DNA from: a virus
Length of the DNA stretch: 48,246 nucleotides
IMG/VR virus record: IMGVR_UViG_3300050120_000022
Span: 1 to 48,246 of that record
Reading direction: 5' to 3' (one strand)
The position numbers and the translations under genes were made by a program. This document shows positions 7,008 through 13,099 of the stretch, in pieces (positions within the stretch are counted from its first letter, which is position 1; every line of letters starts with the position of its first letter). A model generated the notes under the pieces. The model saw nothing but the letters and a program-made list of their open reading frames with translations. It made no database searches and was not told the origin of the DNA.

Positions 7008-7316
7008 AGTATCTGTGGTATGCCGGTTGTACTGTTGTTTTTTCTGTGTTGTATGTTGTTTTCAACGAGTTACAAAGCGTTGTACGCGGTTGTGCGTAGT
7101 ATGCTCTATATATAGGTGTTCCGTACCCCCTGTTTAGGAAAGTTTTCAAATAACTAAAACGCGACAGCCATACTACACAGATAAATTAAAAGATACTACA
7201 TACTACATATACTACATATATATTACATATAATAAATACAATAACTTAAACCCTAAACTCTGTAGTATGTGGGCATACACAAGCATACACAGCTAAACCG
7301 ATACCCTGGAGACAAT
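7008..7316. other. AT-rich repeat region, candidate replication origin
   Basis: This 309-bp gap after the primase gene contains no gene. It holds T/G-rich DNA at 7021-7110 and a very AT-rich core (7141-7260) with TACTAC repeated at 7171, 7194, 7201 and 7210, plus a degenerate copy (TATTAC) at 7221. The inverse GTAGTA occurs at 7262, giving a perfect 10-bp inverted repeat (ACATACTACA 7198-7207 with TGTAGTATGT 7261-7270). Direct repeats in an AT-rich segment beside the primase gene are typical of phage origins. No DnaA box was identified. Confidence 0.45.
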
Positions 7317-7631
7317 ATGTTCATTGAAGTATTAGCAGTAGACGGTAAAAGCGGGCTTATCAACGAGAACGAAGTAATGGCAATTCAACCCAACAGCTAC
7401 GATGACAAAGCAAAGTTGGTATTGGTATCCAAGGCAGAGTTGTACTCGGCATTGTCTTACGCGCAATTGGTGAGACGGCTAACAGCAGCTACAGTTAGCG
7501 TTGCAATTGAAGGTAGCGAAGAGCCAAAGCCTAGAGAATGTCAATTTTGCGGACGTATTGTAGAGCGGAATAATTTTCGCTGCGAATGCGGCGCTGTATT
7601 GGCAAAAGAAAAGCGCAGTGTAGCAAATTAG
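7317..7631 (+). CDS. small protein with C-terminal zinc ribbon, 104 aa
   Basis: The ATG at 7317 is preceded by CCTGGAG with good spacing; an in-frame start 48 nt earlier lacks one. The N-terminal 70 residues alternate strands and helix (MFIEVLAVDGKSGLINENEVM...). The C-terminal 30 residues form a ribbon (CQFCGRIVERNNFRCECGA). Function is unknown. It is convergent with the leftward gene at 7661 with only 29 bp between. Confidence 0.6.
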   Translation: MFIEVLAVDGKSGLINENEVMAIQPNSYDDKAKLVLVSKAELYSALSYAQLVRRLTAATVSVAIEGSEEPKPRECQFCGRIVERNNFRCECGAVLAKEKRSVAN

Positions 7632-7660
7632 TGAGCTTTGCGGAGAAACTGATACAGGGG

Positions 7661-8320
7661 TTAGGCTGATTTGCGCGGTCGGCCCCTGGATACTCTGTAA
7701 TCGTCTGGAATGGCTACCGGCTCTACTGTGATTGGATTGCTAACTCCCATTTCAGTAATCAGCATACCAGCTAGCGAATGAATCCAAGCAGCGCGTGTTT
7801 TGCCATTGTTCGGCAGACGTTGAAACCTCAAATGAACGTAGTTATAGCAATCCTTTTTCAAGGCATCTGGTGTTTCTGATTTAGCTTCAACTAACTTCCC
7901 CCCTGTAGGGAGCTTGTCAAAGTAATTGTTGATTTTGGTAACGTTTTGTGTTTTGGGCGGCGGAGTTGCTTCAACCATCTTCACATTTAGATTTTCAGTT
8001 GATCGCATCATTGCAACCTTCATGTACGGCGCTGGTAGGATCGTGCGGGCGACAGTATAGTTGTCAATGTACCTGTAGGGAGTTGCCCGGCTCAATCCAA
8101 ATGGCAACGTCTTCAAGTAACGGTTGAAAATTCTGCGCGGTTCAAGTATCTGTTGAATTTTGAAAAGATGTTCTCCAACAGAAAGCTTGGCTCTACCTGA
8201 TACTTCTAGTGCCTTAGCTAATGCAGCGGTTTCATGTTTGATGAAGTGTTGCTCGGCTGCTTCTAACCCATCCCATCCTTTCATTGTTGAGAAGTCAATT
8301 GCTTTTGTTGTAGGTTTCAT
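7661..8320 (-). CDS. putative DNA-binding protein (DUF3102-like), possible regulator
   Basis: 219 aa from the ATG at 8320, chosen because GGAGG lies about 11 nt upstream; longer in-frame starts exist. Residues 35-95 contain SVGEHLFKIQQILEP...FGLSRATPYRYIDNY, like DUF3102/KilA-type helix-turn-helix segments. The C terminus RVSRGRPRKSA includes an AT-hook-like GRPRK. It is the only leftward gene inside a rightward block and is transcribed away from a strong promoter (8511-8539). With GTTAC repeats between them it looks like a regulator of that region. A chromosome- or origin-binding role is also possible. Confidence 0.55.
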   Translation of the reverse strand: MKPTTKAIDFSTMKGWDGLEAAEQHFIKHETAALAKALEVSGRAKLSVGEHLFKIQQILEPRRIFNRYLKTLPFGLSRATPYRYIDNYTVARTILPAPYMKVAMMRSTENLNVKMVEATPPPKTQNVTKINNYFDKLPTGGKLVEAKSETPDALKKDCYNYVHLRFQRLPNNGKTRAAWIHSLAGMLITEMGVSNPITVEPVAIPDDYRVSRGRPRKSA

Positions 8321-8417
8321 TGCGGGTGTTTCCTCCATGAATCCTAAGATACACAGGTTGCATGAAAGGTTGTGTATAGAATTGCTCACATTGGCAAAAA
8401 ATTTCATAGCGTAAACA

Positions 8418-8447
8418 GTTACTTTTTGGTTACTGTTGATGGTTACC
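8418..8447. promoter_or_regulatory. GTTAC repeats, candidate operator
   Basis: Three copies of GTTAC (8418-8422, 8429-8433, 8442-8446; the last two as GGTTAC) lie upstream of the leftward regulator-like gene. The reverse complement GTAAC recurs within the TTGGTAACGT direct repeats at 14535 and 14548. Confidence 0.3.
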
Positions 8448-8510
8448 TTGAATATCAAAATGAGATAAAGTGACCTGCCAAAAATAAATCAAAATAATTG
8501 AAAAAATGTC

Positions 8511-8539
8511 TTGACAAATAATTGCTATTGAATTATTGT
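8511..8539 (+). promoter_or_regulatory. strong sigma-70-type promoter
   Basis: -35 TTGACA (8511-8516), 17-nt AT-rich spacer, -10 TATTGT (8534-8539). It drives the small-gene cluster starting at 8581, leaving a leader of about 35 nt with an AGGAG ribosome site. Confidence 0.7.
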
Positions 8540-8580
8540 TGTGAATGTAAGCCAATCAGCAGTACAGGAGATAAGACAAA

Positions 8581-8682
8581 ATGGTCAACACAATCGTTAC
8601 CGCCGTTGCAACTACATTGGTGGTTTCCCCGTTAGCTGTGATGTTCACCATCTGGCTTCGTGACGCTTACAAAGGCTACTAG
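8581..8682 (+). CDS. single-pass membrane miniprotein, 33 aa
   Basis: ATG 8581 after AGGAG with 9-10 nt spacing. It is one hydrophobic helix (VATTLVVSPLAVMFTIWL) followed by RDAYKGY. It is the first gene after a strong promoter, so it is probably abundant early. Function is unknown; the size suits a host membrane-protein modulator. Confidence 0.65.
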   Translation: MVNTIVTAVATTLVVSPLAVMFTIWLRDAYKGY

Positions 8683-8811
8683 ACTTAACCGGCAAGTGTA
8701 TCTTGCCGTTGCTGCTCTAAGTCATTGCAGAAAAGAAGCCGTTCGACTTTCTGAATAATTCGAGCCTGTAATGATGCAAGGCTAGCTAGAGCATCAACGG
8801 GAGGATATTAA
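8683..8811 (+). other. structured untranslated stretch
   Basis: No gene seen. Contains a 7-bp hairpin CGGCAAG-TGTAT-CTTGCCG at 8690-8708, a CAGAAA...TTTCTG pairing around 8730-8755, and an AGCCT...AGGCT pairing before the GGGAGG of the next gene. It could be an attenuator or leader structure. A tRNA was considered and not supported. Confidence 0.35.
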
Positions 8812-8991
8812 ATGCAAATAACCGTTGTATCAATTCCACTTGATAAAGCTGTTTTGTGTGGTACCTGCAATTGCATTAGCGAGGGCACTGGCGAATACTG
8901 CCCGGTTTGCAGTTACCCAACCTTAATGAATCTCTCACGCTGTTTAGACATTGAACCGAAAGGCGACAATGCACAGACGAATCTTAATTGA
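8812..8991 (+). CDS. small zinc-ribbon protein, 59 aa
   Basis: ATG 8812 preceded by GGGAGG at 8800-8805. Residues 17-35 hold CGTCNCISEGTGEYCPVC, two cysteine pairs as in zinc ribbons. The C terminus is polar and overlaps the next gene by 23 bp. No family recognised. Confidence 0.65.
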   Translation: MQITVVSIPLDKAVLCGTCNCISEGTGEYCPVCSYPTLMNLSRCLDIEPKGDNAQTNLN

Positions 8992-9169
8992 AGCGGGCGC
9001 GACAACCAATACTCTTGTTGTGCATGTTGAAGACCCAATCAAAAACAACCTGGACGGCTACACATACTTTCGCCGCAAGAATGTAATCATCGTTGTTGGC
9101 AATCACATTGAATTGAAAACAAAACTGTTTGACACAGGCCGGTTTCTTGCTAAACTGTTTACAAGGTGA
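8969..9169 (+). CDS. hypothetical protein, 66 aa
   Basis: The ATG at 8969 is chosen because AAAGG lies 6 nt upstream. Mostly beta (ILIEAGATTNTLVVHVEDP, KNVIIVVGNHIEL) with a basic tail. Overlaps the preceding zinc-ribbon gene. No family recognised. Confidence 0.55.
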   Translation: MHRRILIEAGATTNTLVVHVEDPIKNNLDGYTYFRRKNVIIVVGNHIELKTKLFDTGRFLAKLFTR

Positions 9170-9173
9170 GGCA

Positions 9174-9284
9174 ATGAACAGCCATCAACGAAGAAAAGAA
9201 AGGCGGCGCATTGTAAGGCTATTCGGCCCGCACAGTCTATTTGCTGGTGCTATAGCTAACAACAATACACCCTCTAACAATTGA
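9174..9284 (+). CDS. tiny Arg-rich protein, 36 aa
   Basis: ATG 9174, four bases after the previous stop, with AAGG 7 nt upstream. Starts MNSHQRRKERRRIVRLFG. After its TGA (9282-9284) the same frame stays open for 21 more sense codons with protein-like composition before a TAA at about 9351, so read-through or a lost start for a second peptide is possible. Confidence 0.45.
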   Translation: MNSHQRRKERRRIVRLFGPHSLFAGAIANNNTPSNN

Positions 9285-9363
9285 TCACATAAAACAGCTA
9301 GCGAAATATTGGCAGATATAAACTACATACTTCGTCAAACTGAAGGAAAGTAATTTTTATTAA

Positions 9364-9636
9364 ATGAAGCATGAAGACTGCTCTTGCATTTGTCATATTC
9401 CAGAATCACAAGGCATCTTTCGCGGATGGTGCAAAGTCTGTAAGGAATTGCATCCACCAACCAACCTACCAAAGCCGGATGAATGCATTCCAACTGTTGA
9501 TGAGATTATCGGAGATTGGATTTGCGGGCGCATACTGGATCATTTGAATCATGGACAATGGCACGCATTTGATTTAGTGCGCGAACATCGAAACAAGTAT
9601 TTTGCTCATGTACAAGTGTGGGCAAAGGGCGTATAA
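9364..9636 (+). CDS. Cys/His-rich protein, 90 aa
   Basis: The N terminus carries CSCICH and WCKVCKELH, a likely zinc site; residues 40-90 are helical with IIGDWICGRILDHL. No ribosome site at normal distance. Its last bases contain the TATAAT box of the next gene. No family recognised. Confidence 0.55.
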   Translation: MKHEDCSCICHIPESQGIFRGWCKVCKELHPPTNLPKPDECIPTVDEIIGDWICGRILDHLNHGQWHAFDLVREHRNKYFAHVQVWAKGV

Positions 9637-9637
9637 T
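9632..9637 (+). promoter_or_regulatory. -10 box for the secreted-protein gene, leaderless type
   Basis: A perfect TATAAT ends 6 nt before the ATG at 9644 and overlaps the stop of the previous gene. The -35 (TGTACA, 9610-9615) is weak. Confidence 0.45.
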
Positions 9638-9643
9638 TCGTGT

Positions 9644-10024
9644 ATGAATTTCAAACCTGCTTTACTCGCTTTCATTCTCGCGGCTGTTGCCCTTCCCCTG
9701 GCATTCAGTCAAGCCAAACCCGCAACGCCTGTAGTAGCCCCAGCCCCGGCAACTGTTGCAAAGCTGCCCACACTGGAGCAATGGCAGGATTCACAGATAC
9801 AAGCGGCTGTGAAGGATTTCCAACTCGCACAAGCAGCCGTAGCACAGGCAACAGCCAACGTTGAAACAGCCCGGCAAAAGATGATGCAGGTTGTAAACGA
9901 GGTTGGCGTAGCCCGCAAGCTCGATCCTAAAACAACGCAATTTGATTTTCAGACGTTGAAGTTTACTAACGCTCCAACTCCTGTACCAACTCCAACGCAT
10001 CAAAATCTCAAAGACAAGCATTGA
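9644..10024 (+). CDS. exported coiled-coil protein, 126 aa
   Basis: ATG 9644 gives a clear Sec signal peptide (MNFKPALLAFILAAVALPLA, cleavage near AFSQA). The mature protein starts Pro/Ala-rich (AKPATPVVAPAPATVAK) and then has a heptad-like helix (IQAAVKDFQLAQAAVAQATA...VETARQKMMQVVNEVG). It ends in a Pro/Thr tail. It may sit in the periplasm as a spanin-like or envelope-acting factor. Followed directly by a terminator. Confidence 0.65.
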   Translation: MNFKPALLAFILAAVALPLAFSQAKPATPVVAPAPATVAKLPTLEQWQDSQIQAAVKDFQLAQAAVAQATANVETARQKMMQVVNEVGVARKLDPKTTQFDFQTLKFTNAPTPVPTPTHQNLKDKH

Positions 10025-10028
10025 TAGA

Positions 10029-10058
10029 GCCGGGGCATAACAGCCCCGGTATTCTTTT
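10029..10058 (+). terminator. intrinsic terminator
   Basis: Stem CCGGGGC / GCCCCGG (10030-10036 / 10043-10049), loop ATAACA, then TATTCTTTT. Confidence 0.8.
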
Positions 10059-10078
10059 ACCCTGGAGTGTGTCTTACA

Positions 10079-10309
10079 ATGGAAAATGAAGTTTTCACTC
10101 GTTGGTGGTTTAATTGGATGGAACGGAGAGCATACAAAGTGGAAATGTTACCTGAAGGTACTGCAAAAGAATTGCGCGAATCAAAACAAGAAACAACGCG
10201 CTTGCGAGATTTGTTAAACAAGCTAGTTTGTACTGTTAGTGGTCACATCTGGACTAGCGAAGATTTCTTCCCCGTAGTTTGCTTGTACTGCGGAAAAGAG
10301 CGGAATTAA
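10079..10309 (+). CDS. hypothetical protein, 76 aa, with C-terminal zinc pair
   Basis: ATG 10079 after CCTGGAG. N-terminal FTRWWFNWMERRAYKVEMLP, a helical AKELRESKQETTRLRDLLNKL, then CTVSGHIW...VVCLYCGKERN, a CxxC ending that resembles phage HNH-adjacent zinc tails. No family recognised. Confidence 0.5.
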   Translation: MENEVFTRWWFNWMERRAYKVEMLPEGTAKELRESKQETTRLRDLLNKLVCTVSGHIWTSEDFFPVVCLYCGKERN

Positions 10310-10315
10310 TTTATC

Positions 10316-10344
10316 TTGACCAACCCAACAAAATAGTTTATAAA
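10316..10344 (+). promoter_or_regulatory. promoter, leaderless type
   Basis: -35 TTGACC (10316-10321), 17-nt spacer, -10 TATAAA (10339-10344), then exactly 6 nt to the ATG at 10351. Confidence 0.75.
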
Positions 10345-10350
10345 TTCTGT

Positions 10351-10869
10351 ATGAGTAATACGAGGATTCGAGCAGAGCGTATAGCGGCAGGGCTTTGTAG
10401 AGACTGCGGAAAAGAACCTCCTATCCAAGGAAGGATGGTTTGCGGATGGTGTGCTAACAAACGACTCTTATGCTCAAAACGTCGATTGAAAAAATGTACA
10501 TCTAACAAAGTGTGCCATCGTTGCGGAGAAATTAATAGTAGAGGCAAAACACTTTGCAATTCATGCACTGAAAAATCTGTTCAATCTTTTCGCGAAAGAC
10601 GGCGTTATAACAAGCAATTTGTTATAAATTATTTTGGCGGTAAGTGCGCTGTATGCGGCGAAACAGATTTGATCGTATTGTCATTAGACCATGTTAACAA
10701 CGATGGTTTTCTTGATAAGAAAAGTGCTAGCGGCAAAAAACAAATTACTCCAACTTGGTATGCAAAACTTGTAAAAGCTATTAAAGCTGACCAACCGCTT
10801 CCTAGACAATTGCAGGTATTGTGTTTTAACGATCATGCCAGAAAGGATTTGCAATCATGGGAGGGCTGA
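10351..10869 (+). CDS. HNH-type protein with zinc fingers, 172 aa
   Basis: The start at 10351 fits the leaderless promoter. The N-terminal half has four CxxC pairs (CRDCGKEP, CGWC, CHRCGE, CNSC), suggesting two zinc ribbons. The C-terminal half has the HNH layout CAVCGETDLIVLSLDHVNNDG ... QVLCFNDHARK. The usual LCxNCH ending is replaced by LCFNDH, so one zinc ligand is changed and activity is uncertain. It overlaps the VRR-NUC gene by 13 bp. Confidence 0.7.
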   Translation: MSNTRIRAERIAAGLCRDCGKEPPIQGRMVCGWCANKRLLCSKRRLKKCTSNKVCHRCGEINSRGKTLCNSCTEKSVQSFRERRRYNKQFVINYFGGKCAVCGETDLIVLSLDHVNNDGFLDKKSASGKKQITPTWYAKLVKAIKADQPLPRQLQVLCFNDHARKDLQSWEG

Positions 10870-11249
10870 CTCCAGAGTATATTGCAAAAACAGGAAGCGA
10901 ATCGGCTCACCAAAAAGCATTGTTTTGCTGGGCTGCGTTGCCGAATCAGCAACGGGCTTACCCTGAATTGTCTTTGATGTTTGCTATTCCAAATGGAGGC
11001 GAACGTAACAAGATAGTTGCTGGTAATCTAAAAGCTGAAGGCGTCAAAGCTGGTGTACTAGATATATTCTTGCCGGTTGCACGCGGCGGCTTTCATGGCT
11101 TGTTTGTTGAGCTAAAGGTTGATAAGAATCGCATGACTCCCGAACAAATTACATTCGGCGCTGCTGTAGCTCTACAGGGCTATGAAGTTGCAACCTGCTA
11201 CTCCTGGTTTGAAGCTGCTCAAGTTATTCAAAGGTATTTGAAAATATGA
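10857..11249 (+). CDS. VRR-NUC domain nuclease, 130 aa
   Basis: Compact VRR-NUC (PD-(D/E)XK) protein: IPNGGERNKIVAGNLKAEG at about 42-60, then GVLDIFLPVARGGFHGLFVELKVDKNRMTPEQ with D at about 69 and the E-x-K pair in VELKVDK, then a C-terminal YEVATCYSWFEAAQVI helix. Phage stand-alone VRR-NUCs cut branched or flap DNA, probably acting with the recombination operon. Coupled to the next gene by a 4-bp overlap. Confidence 0.85.
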   Translation: MGGLTPEYIAKTGSESAHQKALFCWAALPNQQRAYPELSLMFAIPNGGERNKIVAGNLKAEGVKAGVLDIFLPVARGGFHGLFVELKVDKNRMTPEQITFGAAVALQGYEVATCYSWFEAAQVIQRYLKI

Positions 11250-11488
11250 AACTAGACTTGAGTAAATTGAAACTAGAAACGTTGATTGACATACTGCATT
11301 CAGAATATGAAGATGCTGAATTATCAAGTGTACGCATTTTTATAGTTGGCAGCGCTCCAAGAATGCAGTACACTGTAATTTCTCCGGCCCGAAAATTAGA
11401 GCTTAGTGTTTGCGCTGATTCGGAAATTAAAGCCTGGAGATATGCAGCTCAAAGGATGCTTGCGAGTGACGGAGCCGGTGTTAATTGA
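11246..11488 (+). CDS. hypothetical protein, 80 aa
   Basis: ATG at 11246 overlaps the VRR-NUC stop (ATGA), so it is translationally coupled. Starts with a helix (LSKLKLETLIDILHSEY) followed by alternating strands (SVRIFIVGS, QYTVISPARKLELSV). No family recognised. Confidence 0.6.
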   Translation: MKLDLSKLKLETLIDILHSEYEDAELSSVRIFIVGSAPRMQYTVISPARKLELSVCADSEIKAWRYAAQRMLASDGAGVN

Positions 11489-11498
11489 GAATGTGGGT

Positions 11499-11717
11499 AT
11501 GTCCCTTACAGCTTTTGTTTGTCGCCGTCGCACTTCCAACCCAAAATTGAAAATCAGAAAATTCAAAGCTGTTTGTGGCTCTTACATGACGTTTTACCAT
11601 GATGGAGCCGGGCACATTGAACGTGTGGAAGAGGAACACAACAACTGTGAATCTGATTGCATCATCTGCAAAGCTCAAAACGAGAAAGCAACATTTTTAA
11701 TCGAAAACAATAAATAG
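11499..11717 (+). CDS. small Cys-rich protein, 72 aa
   Basis: ATG at 11499 follows the previous stop; longer in-frame starts overlap that gene. Basic N terminus (FVCRRRTSNPKLKIRKFK), C-terminal CESDCIICKAQNEKATFL, likely metal binding. No family recognised. Confidence 0.45.
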   Translation: MSLTAFVCRRRTSNPKLKIRKFKAVCGSYMTFYHDGAGHIERVEEEHNNCESDCIICKAQNEKATFLIENNK

Positions 11718-11721
11718 TCTA

Positions 11722-11750
11722 TTGACAATGTAGATTATTGGCGTTAGTCT
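11722..11750 (+). promoter_or_regulatory. promoter upstream of the 185-aa gene
   Basis: -35 TTGACA (11722-11727), 17-nt spacer, weak -10 TAGTCT (11745-11750); leader about 40 nt with AAGGAAAAA before the ATG. Confidence 0.55.
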
Positions 11751-11795
11751 AAATACAACCTGCTACACAATCTCGCACATCAAAGGAAAAACTTC

Positions 11796-12353
11796 ATGGC
11801 TACAAAGAAACCGAACCGCAAAGAACTGCTTGCAACAATTACCACTGCTACCAACTCCGCACAGGGTTATGCGCTTGTTGATCCTTCCCACATCAAAGAG
11901 CTTGTTGCTGATGGTCACGTTGAAGTGAACACGGCGATTACTTCCGAAGATGGCAAGGTTGCGGCGCGTGCTACTGGCGTGGCGTTGCCGGTCGAGGCTG
12001 CAAAGGCGTCATTTGCCATTGAAAGCGGCATCGTGCCAACTCCGCAAGCGCGGGGCGGCAAGAAAGAAGAGGTTTACCCGTTCGGGCAGTTGGAAGTTGG
12101 ACAGTCTTTCTTTGTGCCCGCAACTGAAAAGGCTCCTGAACCTGCAAAGACGTTTGCCAGCACGGTATCAAGTGCAACGCGGCGCTTTGCTGTCAAGAGC
12201 ACAACTGAAACGAAGACTAACAAGAAAGGTACTGTTGTGCCGGTGTTGGTTGTTACGCGGCGCTTTACCATTCGCGCTGTAACTGCTGGGCAAAAGTACG
12301 AGAATGGTTACACTGAAGCCGCAACCGGAGCGCGGGTTTTTCGTCTCGCGTAA
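11796..12353 (+). CDS. hypothetical Ala/Thr/Lys-rich protein, 185 aa
   Basis: Begins MATKKPNRKELLATITTATN, followed by a section resembling a small folded domain (AQGYALVDPSHIKELVADGHVEVN) and a C-terminal half with repeated basic strands (TRRFAVKSTTETKTNKKGTV, TRRFTIRAV). GC-rich, regular codon use suggests high expression. It has its own promoter. No family recognised; a DNA-associated or virion-internal protein is conceivable. Confidence 0.55.
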   Translation: MATKKPNRKELLATITTATNSAQGYALVDPSHIKELVADGHVEVNTAITSEDGKVAARATGVALPVEAAKASFAIESGIVPTPQARGGKKEEVYPFGQLEVGQSFFVPATEKAPEPAKTFASTVSSATRRFAVKSTTETKTNKKGTVVPVLVVTRRFTIRAVTAGQKYENGYTEAATGARVFRLA

Positions 12354-12398
12354 CGTTTTATCCATTTTCTAAAAATGGATTGGTGGAGGCGTAACAAG

Positions 12399-12474
12399 TT
12401 TGCAGCGGTAAAATCGGCCCCTGGTATAATTACCGGATTTAGGGCGTTCCCTTGAATGGGTTTACCGCTGCAAA
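12399..12474. promoter_or_regulatory. promoter bracketed by a perfect 14-bp inverted repeat
   Basis: TTTGCAGCGGTAAA (12399-12412) and its exact reverse complement TTTACCGCTGCAAA (12461-12474) flank a promoter: -35 TTGCAG (12400-12405), 18 nt, extended -10 TGGTATAAT (TATAAT at 12424-12429). The left arm overlaps the -35; the right arm lies in the transcribed leader. This is an operator-like layout for a looping or cooperative repressor. Confidence 0.6.
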
Positions 12475-12496
12475 GCTGTTTTTGAAAGGGCAAACA

Positions 12497-12745
12497 ATGC
12501 AAGGTAAAGCCGCTTCAATCAAAATACCCAAAGACGTATTGAAGAAAGACACAGGATTTAACGAAGTCTTCAATAACAACCCAACCAAAACAGGGCGTAG
12601 AGCTAACCGCCGTATGATTCGCTATCGTGAAGTAAAAGAAAGAATGGTACCAAGCGGCGATTATGCAATTGCGCCGGATGAATCGCTAAGACGCCTGGAT
12701 AAGTTGAAAGCAAGAATGGAAAAGCAGTTGAAGGGCAAGAAATAG
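12497..12745 (+). CDS. small very basic protein, 82 aa
   Basis: The ATG at 12497 follows AAAGGG at 7 nt; an upstream in-frame ATG at 12452 would include the operator arm in coding sequence. The central part is KTGRRANRRMIRYREVKERMVPSGDYAIAPDESL, and it ends in a Lys-rich helix. Nucleic-acid binding is likely from charge only. It is immediately upstream of the tmRNA and probably on the same transcript. Confidence 0.55.
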   Translation: MQGKAASIKIPKDVLKKDTGFNEVFNNNPTKTGRRANRRMIRYREVKERMVPSGDYAIAPDESLRRLDKLKARMEKQLKGKK

Positions 12746-12756
12746 ACATACGCGCA

Positions 12757-12832
12757 TAACAACAAACCATCGTTGTAATCGAAGTGAAGTTAGATCATTA
12801 AGACGCGAGTTCGATTCTCGCCACGTCCACCA
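12757..12832 (+). ncRNA. ssrA: permuted tmRNA, acceptor (3') piece
   Basis: This piece carries the 3' end of tmRNA but lies upstream of the coding piece. Reading in order: a small ACAAC/GTTGT hairpin, the P2 3' strand (GTTAG 12789-12793, TCATTA 12795-12800), a perfect T-arm (GCGAG-TTCGATT-CTCGC, 12805-12821), the acceptor strand CACGTCC (12822-12828), discriminator A and encoded CCA ending at 12832. The acceptor strand pairs along all 7 positions with GGGCGTG at 12859-12865, including a G3:U wobble, the alanine identity element of tmRNA and tRNA-Ala. The exact 5' end is uncertain. Confidence 0.88.
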
Positions 12833-12858
12833 ATCCAATTGCAGGCATAGTACACAAT
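12833..12858 (+). other. intervening segment of permuted tmRNA precursor
   Basis: 26 nt between the encoded CCA end and the GGGCGTG 5' end of mature tmRNA. In known permuted ssrA genes this loop is removed by tRNA-processing nucleases, leaving a two-piece RNA. Confidence 0.75.
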
Positions 12859-13075
12859 GGGCGTGTCATGGTTTCGATTGATGAGACTAACGTAACGGGA
12901 TGCGCCGGGCGCTGTGGCTCACGATACGAGACACGGAAAAAATGACTGCCTCAAAACAGGTAGCACGCAAAGCAAAAGTAATTGCATTCCCTGCAAAGAC
13001 TGTTGCTATGCAAATTGCAGCCTAACGGCTAGCGGAGTTTTTGCCGGTTTTTCTTAGCAACAGAATAAAACCGGC
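12859..13075 (+). ncRNA. ssrA: permuted tmRNA, coding (5') piece with tag frame
   Basis: Starts with acceptor strand GGGCGTG, then the D-region motif TCATGGTTTCGATTG typical of tmRNA 5' ends, then the P2 5' strand (TGATGA 12879-12884, CTAAC 12887-12891), which pairs with the acceptor piece. A stem-loop at 12912-12936 (8 of 9 pairs) is in the PK1 position. The tag frame ends at TAA 13023-13025 and reads ...GCMQIAA-type hydrophobic-Ala-Ala. The best resume codon is GCA at 12984, because the five bases before it (TAATT) fit the tmRNA pattern U-A-R-U-Y; this gives tag AFPAKTVAMQIAA. Longer tags starting at GCA 12972 or 12963 are possible. A 9-bp hairpin (GCCGGTTTT/AAAACCGGC, 13043-13075) follows. 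Confidence 0.87.
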
Positions 13076-13099
13076 ACCTATCTAACGAGGTTCCTACCA

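Noticed and set aside
7661-8320. Phage CI-type repressor / temperate lifestyle
   Set aside because: The gene has no CI-like domain pair or LexA-type cleavage site, and there is no integrase or attachment site, so lysogeny is not supported.
8683-8811. tRNA-like GTTCGA motifs after the first small membrane gene
   Set aside because: Neither GTTCGAC nor ATTCGAG is flanked by a 5-bp T-stem, and no acceptor or anticodon arm can be built.
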